From Calothrix sp. NIES-4105 (GTDB lineage Bacteria; Cyanobacteriota; Cyanobacteriia; Cyanobacteriales; Nostocaceae): DNA of 64,000 nucleotides. How positions within the stretch are numbered: the stretch's first letter is position 1; each line of letters starts with the position of its first letter. Positions 57,614 through 64,000 of the stretch are shown here, piece after piece. The notes under the pieces were generated by a model, which saw only the letters and a list, made by a program, of their open reading frames with translations, did not search any database and was not told where the DNA came from. The stretch lies in the NCBI RefSeq assembly GCF_002368415.1, contig NZ_AP018290.1:8609717-8673716 (forward strand), read 5' to 3'. Position numbers and translations under genes: made by a program.

Positions 57614-58975
57614 ATGACTTTATCTTTAATTGATACTTTGCTGACTCGGCGCCAGCGTCTTGCTTCTTTAATAAATTTTCCAGCAATACTCTGGTCAGGA
57701 AACAGCAGTCCTCGTAATTTTCCTGCTAATGTTTATCGTTTCCGTGCAAGTAGTCATTTTCTATACTTTGCTGGGTTGTCCTTACCTAATGCAGTAATTC
57801 GTCTCGAAGCAGGTAAACTTGAACTTTTTATCGATGACCCCAAACCAAGCAGCGCACTTTGGCATGGTGTAACCCCGACGCGCGATGAAATAGCAGTTCA
57901 AATTGGTGCTTCGGCTGCATATCCAATGTCAGAATTAGCTTCACGAGTTGATGGTGCAGCAACAATTGCCGTTCAAGATGCGGCAACATGGACTGCTCAA
58001 ACACAATTACTCGACAGGATGGTTTTACCACAACTGCCAGCGCAAGGTATTGATTTAGAATTAGCTAAAGCTGTTATTCAGTTGCGCTTAATTCATGATG
58101 AAGGCGCCTTGGTTGAATTACGTTCTGCTGCTGCTGTTAGTGTTAAGGCACATACTGCAGGAATTAAGGCAGTTACAACCGCTAAAACTGAAGCCTCAGT
58201 TCGAGCAGCAATGGAATCTGTAATTATTGCCCATAATTGCCAAACTTCTTACAACAGTATCGTTACTGTTCATGGTGAAGTTTTACATAACGAAGAATAT
58301 CATCATCCGATTGGGGCTGGTGATTTACTGTTAGCTGACGTTGGCGCCGAAAGTGCTGGGTGGGCAGGTGATATCACTCGCACTTTTCCTGTGTCTGGAA
58401 AATTTTCTTCTACGCAACTCGATATATATAATGTCGTATTAGCAGCGCACGATGCTTGTATTGCTGCTATGCATCCAGGTGTAGAGTATGCTGATATTCA
58501 CCTTTTAGCTTGTAAAACGATTGCCGAAGGTTTAGTAGATTTAGGTATATTACGCGGTAAACCTGAAGATTTAGTCGAAAAAGACGTTCATGCGGTATTT
58601 TTCCCTCATGGTATAGGTCACTTGCTAGGGTTAGATGTCCATGACATGGAAGACCTGGGAGATTTAGCGGGATATGAAGAAGGAAGAGAAAGAAGCGCGC
58701 GATTTGGTTTAGGCTATTTAAGATTAAGTCGTCCCCTACGTCCAGGAATGCTAGTAACCATCGAACCAGGATTTTACCAAGTGCCAGCAATCTTAAATGC
58801 CGTGCGCTCTCAATACCAATATTTAATAGACTGGGAACGCCTAGAACAATTCGCCGATGTCCGAGGAATCCGCATTGAAGATGACGTATTAGTTACACAA
58901 ACAGGCGCCGACGTATTAACAAAAGCATTACCCGCCACCCCCCCCGAAATCGAAGAACTCGTAGGGGCAGGTTAA
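57614..58975 (+). CDS. Xaa-Pro aminopeptidase (M24, aminopeptidase P family)
   Basis: 453 residues. An AMP_N-like N-terminal domain (FLYFAGLSLPNAVIRLEAGK) is followed by the pita-bread fold. Metal ligands are in LADVGAESAGWAGDITRTFP (D...D), HGIGHLLGLDVHD (H), TIEPGFY (E) and GIRIEDDVLV (E), as in aminopeptidase P. It removes N-terminal residues before Pro in the cytosol. ATG 57614 is close to a TTTATCTTTTTT stretch with no strong ribosome site. Confidence 0.95.
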   Translation: MTLSLIDTLLTRRQRLASLINFPAILWSGNSSPRNFPANVYRFRASSHFLYFAGLSLPNAVIRLEAGKLELFIDDPKPSSALWHGVTPTRDEIAVQIGASAAYPMSELASRVDGAATIAVQDAATWTAQTQLLDRMVLPQLPAQGIDLELAKAVIQLRLIHDEGALVELRSAAAVSVKAHTAGIKAVTTAKTEASVRAAMESVIIAHNCQTSYNSIVTVHGEVLHNEEYHHPIGAGDLLLADVGAESAGWAGDITRTFPVSGKFSSTQLDIYNVVLAAHDACIAAMHPGVEYADIHLLACKTIAEGLVDLGILRGKPEDLVEKDVHAVFFPHGIGHLLGLDVHDMEDLGDLAGYEEGRERSARFGLGYLRLSRPLRPGMLVTIEPGFYQVPAILNAVRSQYQYLIDWERLEQFADVRGIRIEDDVLVTQTGADVLTKALPATPPEIEELVGAG

Positions 58976-59020
58976 CCAAAAACCTACATATCAACGAAAA
59001 AAACCGTAAACCTGCCCCTA
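58962..59020. terminator. 12-bp inverted repeat around the stop of the aminopeptidase gene
   Basis: TAGGGGCAGGTT (58962-58973) and AACCTGCCCCTA (59009-59020) pair across a 35-base loop that includes an A-run. The left arm overlaps the last codons of the gene. Possible convergent terminator, since genes on both sides end here. Confidence 0.45.
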
Positions 59021-59023
59021 AAA

Positions 59024-59418
59024 TTACCGTGTTTCCAACCAATTATTTAAATCAGCAACCGATGTAAAATCAAGCAAATCCTCACCTAAAGTTTCCAAAT
59101 CAGGCAACAGCAACCTCTCAACACGCTCAATTAGGGTGTTATCTATATTTCCCAAGCGACGATTGAGTAGGCGCCTGATTAAAGATAAAGCTTCTTGCTG
59201 TTTACCTTGTTCGATACCTTGCTCGATACCTTTCTCAATACCAATACGTTCAACCGAGGTTACATACTTCATTCTTTTTGACTCCTCAAAGCTACTATAG
59301 GAATCCAATTTGATTATTGAAAAAATGTAAGTAATTGTAAGGTGGGCACTGCCCACCCTACCTACTACCTACGTATTCAAAAATCAAATAGTAATCCTAT
59401 ATACTCTTGCCATTTGGA
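59024..59418 (-). pseudogene. truncated duplicate of the PD-(D/E)XK/DUF4351 gene, disrupted by a MITE
   Basis: Minus-strand frame 59024-59297 encodes the same C-terminal 90 residues as the gene next door (SSFEESKRMKYVTSVERIGI through DLETLGEDLLDFTSVADLNN). The frame is then interrupted by a 102-bp element (59298-59399) and resumes only as WQEY. It has two GIEQ units, against four in the complete copy. The rest of the gene (about 240 residues) is absent, so this is a tail left by tandem duplication. The homology starts at about 59016. Probably not functional. Confidence 0.8.
59298..59399. mobile_element. MITE-like element (102 bp), TA target duplication, empty site present next door
   Basis: Ends TAGGAATCCAATTTGATT and, inverted, TAGGATTACTATTTGATT are similar terminal inverted repeats. 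Removing 59298-59399 plus one TA gives AGCTACTATACTCTTGCC, exactly the sequence of the undisturbed copy near 59730, so the TA duplication and element limits are supported by an empty site in the same window. The interior contains a GTAAGGTGGGCACTGCCCAC hairpin (59337-59361). No gene. Confidence 0.85.
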
Positions 59419-59435
59419 TATTGCTGCTCCTAAAA

Positions 59436-60446
59436 TTAACGTCTTTCCAACCAACTATTTAAATCAGCAACAGATGTAAAATCGAGCAAATCTTCGCCTA
59501 AAGTTTCCAAATCAGGCAACAGCAACCTCTCAACACGCTCAATTAGGGTGTTATCTATACTGCCTAAACGGCGATTGAGTTGGCGCCTGATTAAAGATAA
59601 AGCTTCTTGCTGTTTACCTTGTTCGATACCTTGTTCGATACCTTGCTCGATACCTTGCTCGATACCTTTCTCAATACCAATGCGTTCAACTGAGGTTACA
59701 TATTTCATTTTTTTTGACTCCTCAAAGCTACTATACTCTTGCCAGAACTCTTTATCCAAATTTGGGGGAAGCGTAAGCATCCAATCTATAAACGTAAATA
59801 AGTTAACAATATCTTCTCGCTTCAATTTTAACTGATATAATCTTTTTACTAAAGCAAGCTTTTGCTGCTTACGCTCAGTACGATTATTGGTTGTTTGTTT
59901 AGCAATAAGATGTGCTAATACTACTGTAGCAAAAGGATTACGGCTTTTTTCAAGCTTCGGGATATCTTGTGCAAAGTCTAATAGCTTGACTACAGGGAAC
60001 CTAAAAGTTAGGCTACAACCAAATAAATTACGGCTAAACTTTGAAGGGCGCCAATTCACATTGTCATCACCAAGAATCGCTAAAGAAGCTACTGGCTGAT
60101 CGTATAAATCAAAGATTCGATAATTATACGTATACATCCGTTTTGGAAAAACAAACTCTTCTTGAGCTTGCACCTCAACATGAACCAGCAGCCAATTCTC
60201 CTCACCATCACGGCTAAAAACCTTAACTAATTTATCAGCAAAACGTAATCCTAATTCTGCTTCTCTTGTAACCTGATGCAGTTCCTTGTCCAAAAACTCA
60301 GGTTTTCTCGTCCAATCAATCTGAGAATAAGCACTCTTAAAAAAGAACTGCATAAATTCTTTAAAATAAAGCTGTAAGATATCTTTCCAAGGCGAATCAT
60401 ACTCTGTTGCTGGGTTAGGGTTGGTTGAAGTATCATCAGTAGCCAT
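59436..60446 (-). CDS. Rpn/PD-(D/E)XK-type nuclease-like protein with DUF4351
   Basis: About 336 residues. The N-terminal half resembles the PD-(D/E)XK nuclease fold of Rpn/transposase-like families (LGLRFADKLVKVFSRDGEEN, then WLLVHVEVQAQEEFVFPKRM, an E-x-Q-type core). The C-terminal end is DUF4351 (LIRRQLNRRLGSIDNTLIER, then LLPDLETLGEDLLDFTSVAD). Between them lies a coiled-coil linker with tandem GIEQ units (four, 12-bp repeats). These proteins are common in cyanobacteria in multiple copies; cleavage activity in vivo is not established. ATG at 60446 chosen over a GTG at 60452. Confidence 0.85.
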   Translation of the reverse strand: MATDDTSTNPNPATEYDSPWKDILQLYFKEFMQFFFKSAYSQIDWTRKPEFLDKELHQVTREAELGLRFADKLVKVFSRDGEENWLLVHVEVQAQEEFVFPKRMYTYNYRIFDLYDQPVASLAILGDDNVNWRPSKFSRNLFGCSLTFRFPVVKLLDFAQDIPKLEKSRNPFATVVLAHLIAKQTTNNRTERKQQKLALVKRLYQLKLKREDIVNLFTFIDWMLTLPPNLDKEFWQEYSSFEESKKMKYVTSVERIGIEKGIEQGIEQGIEQGIEQGKQQEALSLIRRQLNRRLGSIDNTLIERVERLLLPDLETLGEDLLDFTSVADLNSWLERR

Positions 60447-60949
60447 GCACACTCTACTCTAATTTATACACGTTTACGTTTACATGTGTAATTAGAATAA
60501 ACTATACAAGCTTACTTAAAGACAAACGTTCTACAATTATTTATATGAACAATTGCCATTGTAAAAAATGATTCATTTTTAAAATATCTATTTTTACTTA
60601 CCTATCCTATTTGTTATTGTAATAGCAAGCTTTTTAGCAATTAGCGCTTTGAAGTCGTGTGCTACGTTCGCTGTTTATGTAAAAAAAATTATACCGTAAT
60701 AAGTCATATTTGTAACCAGTGTCTGCCGATTACAAACTGTTCCGGGGATCGCTCAGATAGTTGTTCGATGACATTTTCCTAAATTCCAATAACACCAGCG
60801 GCGCCTGTTGCGTTGTAAGAAGTAACAGTCTGCCTCGAAAACTACTAAGCTAGGTATATAGCCGCGAGCTGTCTCTGCTGTGCGCGTTAAAATCACGCGG
60901 CCTGCAGAGTGCAATTTCATTGAGCCGAACACTACTTGTAATATTGATC
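60447..60949. other. upstream region of ffh
   Basis: About 500 bp without a gene, divergent from the DUF4351 gene. It includes a GGCGCC site near 60801 and a hairpin at 60873-60909. No promoter can be assigned with confidence. Confidence 0.4.
60873..60909 (+). promoter_or_regulatory. hairpin in the ffh leader
   Basis: CTCTGC (60873-60878) pairs with GCAGAG (60904-60909), and a nested CGCG pairs with CGCG, with an internal loop. It ends about 40 nt before the ffh ATG, so it could affect translation; no function is known. Confidence 0.4.
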
Positions 60950-62413
60950 ATGTTTGACGCACTATCAGACCGTTTAGAATCAGCCTGGAAGAAACTCCGA
61001 GGGCAAGATAAAATCTCTCAATCGAATATTCAAGATGCTTTGCGGGAAGTGCGCCGCGCGCTGTTGGAAGCTGATGTTAACCTCCAGGTTGTCAAGGACT
61101 TTATTAGCGAAGTTGAAACAAAAGCACAAGGCGCCGAAGTTATTTCAGGTGTTAAGCCCGATCAGCAGTTTGTTAAGATTGTTTACGATGAACTGCTAGC
61201 GGTGATGGGGGAAGAAAATGTTCCTCTCGCACAAGCGAAGTCTGCTCCGACAGTAGTGTTGATGGCTGGGTTGCAAGGTACTGGTAAAACTACAGCCACG
61301 GCTAAGTTAGCCTTACATTTACGTAAAATTAATCGTACTTGTATGATGGTAGCGACTGACGTTTATCGTCCAGCCGCGATTGACCAGTTGATAACTTTGG
61401 GTAAGCAAATTGATGTGCCTGTGTTTGATATGGGTAGCGATGCAAACCCAGTAGAAATAGCACGTCTTGGTGTTGAGCGAGCAAGGGCTGAAGGTGTTGA
61501 TACTGTAATAGTCGATACTGCTGGGCGCCTGTTCATTGACTCGGATATGATGGCGGAACTCGCGAGTATTAAACAAACTATCAAACCCGATGAAGTTTTA
61601 TTAGTTGTTGACGCAATGACGGGTCAAGAAGCGGCGAATCTGACTCGTACTTTCCATGAACAAATTGGTATAACTGGCGCCATTTTAACCAAGATGGATG
61701 GCGATAGCCGTGGTGGTGCGGCGTTGTCGGTACGGCGAATTTCTGGTCAGCCAATCAAATTTATTGGTGTAGGGGAAAAAGTTGAAGCGCTACAGCCATT
61801 TTACCCAGACCGGATGGCATCGCGAATCTTGGGAATGGGCGATGTTTTGACGCTAGTTGAAAAAGCTCAGGAAGAAATTGACCTTGCTGACGCTGAGAAA
61901 ATGCAAGAAAAAATTCTCAGCGCGAAGTTTGATTTTACAGACTTTCTTAAACAATTACGTTTATTAAAGAATATGGGTTCGCTGGGAGGAATTATGAAAA
62001 TGATTCCCGGTATGAACAAAATCAGCGACGACCAACTTAAACAGGGTGAAGTTCAGTTGAAGCGCTGCGAAGCCATGATTAATTCGATGACTCCCCAAGA
62101 ACGTCGCGACCCAGATTTACTCGCTAGTTCTCCAAGTCGTCGGCGCCGTGTTGCCAAAGGTTCGGGGTATAAAGAACCTGATATTAGCAAATTAGTCAGC
62201 GATTTTCAACGAATGCGCTCGATGATGCAGCAAATGGGTCAAGGAAAATTTCCTGGAATGCCTGGTGGAGGAGGAATGTTTGGCGGTGGGGATCCATACT
62301 CCGCAGGTGGTCGTCCAGCAGCACCTGGATGGCGTGGGTATAATGGTGGTGTTGATGCTGGCAAAAAGAAACAAAAAAAGGATAAAAAGAAAAAGGGCTT
62401 TGGAACGCTTTAG
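60950..62413 (+). CDS. ffh: signal recognition particle protein Ffh (SRP54)
   Basis: About 487 residues. N domain (FDALSDRLESAWKKLRGQDK), G domain with P-loop GLQGTGKTTATAKLA, DTAGR (G3), TKMDGD (G4), and the Met-rich M domain (LLKNMGSLGGIMKMIPGMNK) that binds signal peptides and SRP RNA, then a Gly-rich end with Lys tail. It targets membrane and secreted proteins, including thylakoid proteins, to the translocon. ATG at 60950 (MFDALSDRLE) is the family start; an upstream in-frame start at 60920 is less likely. It heads the conserved cluster with rpsP, KH protein, rpsU and phoH. Confidence 0.97.
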   Translation: MFDALSDRLESAWKKLRGQDKISQSNIQDALREVRRALLEADVNLQVVKDFISEVETKAQGAEVISGVKPDQQFVKIVYDELLAVMGEENVPLAQAKSAPTVVLMAGLQGTGKTTATAKLALHLRKINRTCMMVATDVYRPAAIDQLITLGKQIDVPVFDMGSDANPVEIARLGVERARAEGVDTVIVDTAGRLFIDSDMMAELASIKQTIKPDEVLLVVDAMTGQEAANLTRTFHEQIGITGAILTKMDGDSRGGAALSVRRISGQPIKFIGVGEKVEALQPFYPDRMASRILGMGDVLTLVEKAQEEIDLADAEKMQEKILSAKFDFTDFLKQLRLLKNMGSLGGIMKMIPGMNKISDDQLKQGEVQLKRCEAMINSMTPQERRDPDLLASSPSRRRRVAKGSGYKEPDISKLVSDFQRMRSMMQQMGQGKFPGMPGGGGMFGGGDPYSAGGRPAAPGWRGYNGGVDAGKKKQKKDKKKKGFGTL

Positions 62414-62516
62414 CATAATAATGCAAGCAAACATGATTCTAAATACCCAATAATTCATATCCAATGCTAAAATTAGCATTTCAGTATCAAGTAACTAAGA
62501 ACGACAAAATCTCAGT

Positions 62517-62777
62517 ATGATTAAATTGCGCTTGAAGCGATTCGGTAAAAAGCGGGAAGCAAGCTTCCGTATTGTCGCGATGAATAGTCTATCTCGTCGC
62601 GATGGACTACCCCTAGAAGAACTGGGATTTTATAACCCCAGAACAAAAGAAGTTAAACTGGATGAAGAAGGAATTCGTCGGCGATTACAGCAAGGCGCCC
62701 AACCTACTGATACTGTGCGTCACATTTTAGAGAAAGCTAACGTCTTGGAAAAGGTCAGTGCAAAACCCGCGTCATAA
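62517..62777 (+). CDS. rpsP: 30S ribosomal protein S16
   Basis: 86 residues, starting [20 protein letters not shown], the S16 signature, followed by [20 protein letters not shown]. It is part of the 30S body and helps 16S rRNA folding. Location between ffh and a KH protein is conserved in cyanobacteria. Its 3' end overlaps the KH gene by 20 bp. Confidence 0.97.
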   Translation: MIKLRLKRFGKKREASFRIVAMNSLSRRDGLPLEELGFYNPRTKEVKLDEEGIRRRLQQGAQPTDTVRHILEKANVLEKVSAKPAS

Positions 62778-63198
62778 TGTAACAATTAATTCAAGCGCTC
62801 CTGACTACTTTGATTTAGTCAGGTATCTCATCGAACCGTTTTTGGAGTCTCCTGAGTCTTTGAGTATCGATTGCGAGGTGTCTACTAACCATAATCGAAT
62901 TTGGATTCGTGTTGCCTTCTCAAGTGCAGACAAAGGAAAAGTATTTGGACGAGGTGGACGCAATATTCAAGCGATTCGCACATGTCTAACGGCTTTCGCC
63001 CTCTTAACTAAACAATCCGTTTACTTGGATGTTTTTGGTAGCGGTAGTCGTGACGAAATGTATGATTCGGAAGACAACGAAGAGCGATTCTCACCTCCTC
63101 GCTCAAGAGATAGACGTGCTATTAGTAGCAATAGTAGCAGTAGTAGCGGTACTAATGGGCAGCGCCCCTTCATAAAACCTCGCTCTCGCCAGGTTTAG
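62758..63198 (+). CDS. khpA: KH-domain RNA-binding protein (KhpA/YlqC family)
   Basis: 146 residues, GTG start at 62758, 20 bp inside rpsP, which indicates translational coupling. The KH core is [20 protein letters not shown], then [20 protein letters not shown], with the GxGG-type loop. A Ser/Arg-rich tail follows ([20 protein letters not shown]). It binds RNA; in other bacteria KhpA acts with KhpB in cell-size or translation control. The tail is longer than in most KhpA proteins. Confidence 0.92.
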   Translation: MQNPRHNVTINSSAPDYFDLVRYLIEPFLESPESLSIDCEVSTNHNRIWIRVAFSSADKGKVFGRGGRNIQAIRTCLTAFALLTKQSVYLDVFGSGSRDEMYDSEDNEERFSPPRSRDRRAISSNSSSSSGTNGQRPFIKPRSRQV

Positions 63199-63286
63199 TT
63201 AAATTAGTTTTAGGCGCCCTAATTGTGTTATTCAACCAAACAGGCGCCCATTCGTTAAGTAAACTTCAAGGAGGTGAAAGCAGAAA

Positions 63287-63463
63287 GTGGCTGAAGTCCG
63301 TTTGGGTGAAAATGAAACAATTGACTCAGCGTTAAGACGTTTTAAGAAAAAAATTCGTGCGTCCGGAATTTTATCTGAAGTCAAGCGCCGAGAACGTTAT
63401 GAAAAGCCCAGTTTGCGCCGTAAGCTCAAAGCGGAAGCCGCGCGTAAGGGTGGACGACAATAA
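63287..63463 (+). CDS. rpsU: 30S ribosomal protein S21
   Basis: 58 residues, start GTG at 63287, too short for a long-ORF list. The translation begins [20 protein letters not shown] and continues [37 protein letters not shown], clearly S21. An AAGGAGG sequence lies 12 nt upstream of the GTG, at the edge of normal spacing. S21 helps the 30S subunit bind mRNA. It sits in the cluster between the KH gene and phoH, as usual. Confidence 0.93.
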   Translation: MAEVRLGENETIDSALRRFKKKIRASGILSEVKRRERYEKPSLRRKLKAEAARKGGRQ

Positions 63464-63561
63464 AAAACTAGTATATTTGTTGTACTCAGTGCGTTTCACT
63501 TTTGCAATCTGTTGTATTAGTTTGAGACAATATATCTCAACCTTTTAACTAATTTGAAGCA

Positions 63562-63587
63562 AGTAGAGGCGTGAATTGCGTCTCTGC
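63562..63587. terminator. hairpin between rpsU and phoH
   Basis: AGTAGAGGC...GCGTCTCTGCT forms a stem of the same dispersed GTAGAG/CTCTAC type, followed by TTTAACT. It may end the ribosomal cluster transcript. Confidence 0.45.
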
Positions 63588-63614
63588 TTTAACTCTTTAT
63601 ATTGAAAATTAACT

Positions 63615-64000
63615 ATGGCAGGTGCCTCTATAATTCAACTGCCCAGTATTGAAAGCGCACTCGCACTTGCGGGTAATTATGAAGAAAATCTTAAACTAAT
63701 TGGGCGCCGTACCGGAGCTTCAGTTGCACTGCGTGGACAAGAGTTACTCCTAACTGGTACACAAAATCAAGTTGAGCGCGCGTCGAAAATAGTCCACTCT
63801 TTAGAAGAGTTATGGAGTCATAGCAAAAATATTTACAGTACTGATATATTAGCTGCAATTCAAGCTCTTGATACGCACAATGAAGATGATTTGCAAGACT
63901 TGCAGCGCGATATTGTCGCAAAGACTCGTCGTGGTGAAGAAGTTCGAGCTAAAACGTTTCGTCAGCGGCAGTATATTCAAGCCTTGCGCTCTGATGATTT
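63615..64000 (+). CDS. phoH: PhoH-family protein (N-terminal part)
   Basis: The start ATG at 63615 leads MAGASIIQLPSIESALALAG, then GNYEENLKLIGRRTGASVAL and RKTRRGEEVRAKTFRQRQY-like text near the window end. This is the N-terminal region of the PhoH/YbeZ family, before the ATPase domain, which is cut off. PhoH proteins act on RNA processing or phosphate stress; the cluster position near rpsU and ffh is conserved. No long in-frame stop up to the end of the window. Confidence 0.9.
   Translation, partial: MAGASIIQLPSIESALALAGNYEENLKLIGRRTGASVALRGQELLLTGTQNQVERASKIVHSLEELWSHSKNIYSTDILAAIQALDTHNEDDLQDLQRDIVAKTRRGEEVRAKTFRQRQYIQALRSDD

Overview
The window reads as chromosome from a filamentous, probably Nostocales-type cyanobacterium with roughly 40 % GC. 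The marker genes are all cyanobacterial: a three-domain ferredoxin-NADP reductase (petH) with a CpcD-like N-terminus, phosphoribulokinase, a CRR6-type NDH-1 maturation factor, a CAAD/CURT1 thylakoid protein, SLH-OprB porins, a SphR-SphS-PhoU phosphate module, DUF3318, DUF760, and the ffh-rpsP-KH-rpsU-phoH cluster. The usual cyanobacterial palindrome HIP1 (GCGATCGC) was not found by eye. The palindrome GGCGCC occurs about 90 times, where about 4 would be expected by chance, and looks like a HIP-type substitute.

Layout. 0-13 kb: end of a DUF3318 gene, a small Cys-rich protein, two tandem SLH-OprB porins, a Crp-family regulator with a very long upstream region, the phosphate-sensing set (phoU, sphS, sphR), and a pair of paralogous coiled-coil proteins. 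12.9-24 kb: two tiny paralogous reading frames absent from a standard ORF list, hisA, an L,D-transpeptidase, a KDPG-type aldolase, a WD40 protein, a PRC-barrel/DUF2382 stress protein, an acidic unknown protein divergent from an XRE-like regulator across three copies of a 10-bp motif, a CAAD protein, an SLH protein, four 62-bp tandem repeats, and homoserine dehydrogenase. 24-38 kb: petH (with a visible internal start for a short isoform), prk, metK, a membrane histidine kinase, DUF4926, a cysteine hydrolase, a LysM-M23 peptidase, an HtrA protease, DUF760, scpB, ispD and a GT9 glycosyltransferase. 38-50 kb: a long non-coding stretch, an unknown protein, crr6, the plastoquinone-pathway prenyltransferase, ppx, a broken beta-barrel gene, an AT-rich acyltransferase, an EamA transporter, a peptidoglycan-binding/HEAT protein, and a RelN-type antitoxin whose toxin gene is split by a small inverted-repeat element. 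50-64 kb: a GT4 glycosyltransferase, an active/inactive M16 protease pair, TetR, DUF4332, a pheophorbide-oxygenase-like Rieske protein, a lipoprotein, an aminopeptidase P, a PD-(D/E)XK/DUF4351 protein with a truncated duplicate that carries a second small element, then ffh, rpsP, a KH protein, rpsU and the start of phoH.

How it works together: most genes are chromosomal housekeeping (carbon fixation, electron transfer, one-carbon and amino-acid metabolism, protein targeting, cell wall). The accessory layer is small non-autonomous elements and dispersed hairpins. Two elements of about 100-120 bp have TA target duplications that can be verified inside this window: in one case removing the element restores a toxin reading frame, and in the other a neighbouring paralogue supplies the empty site. 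No rRNA, tRNA, CRISPR array, prophage or full-length insertion sequence was recognised.
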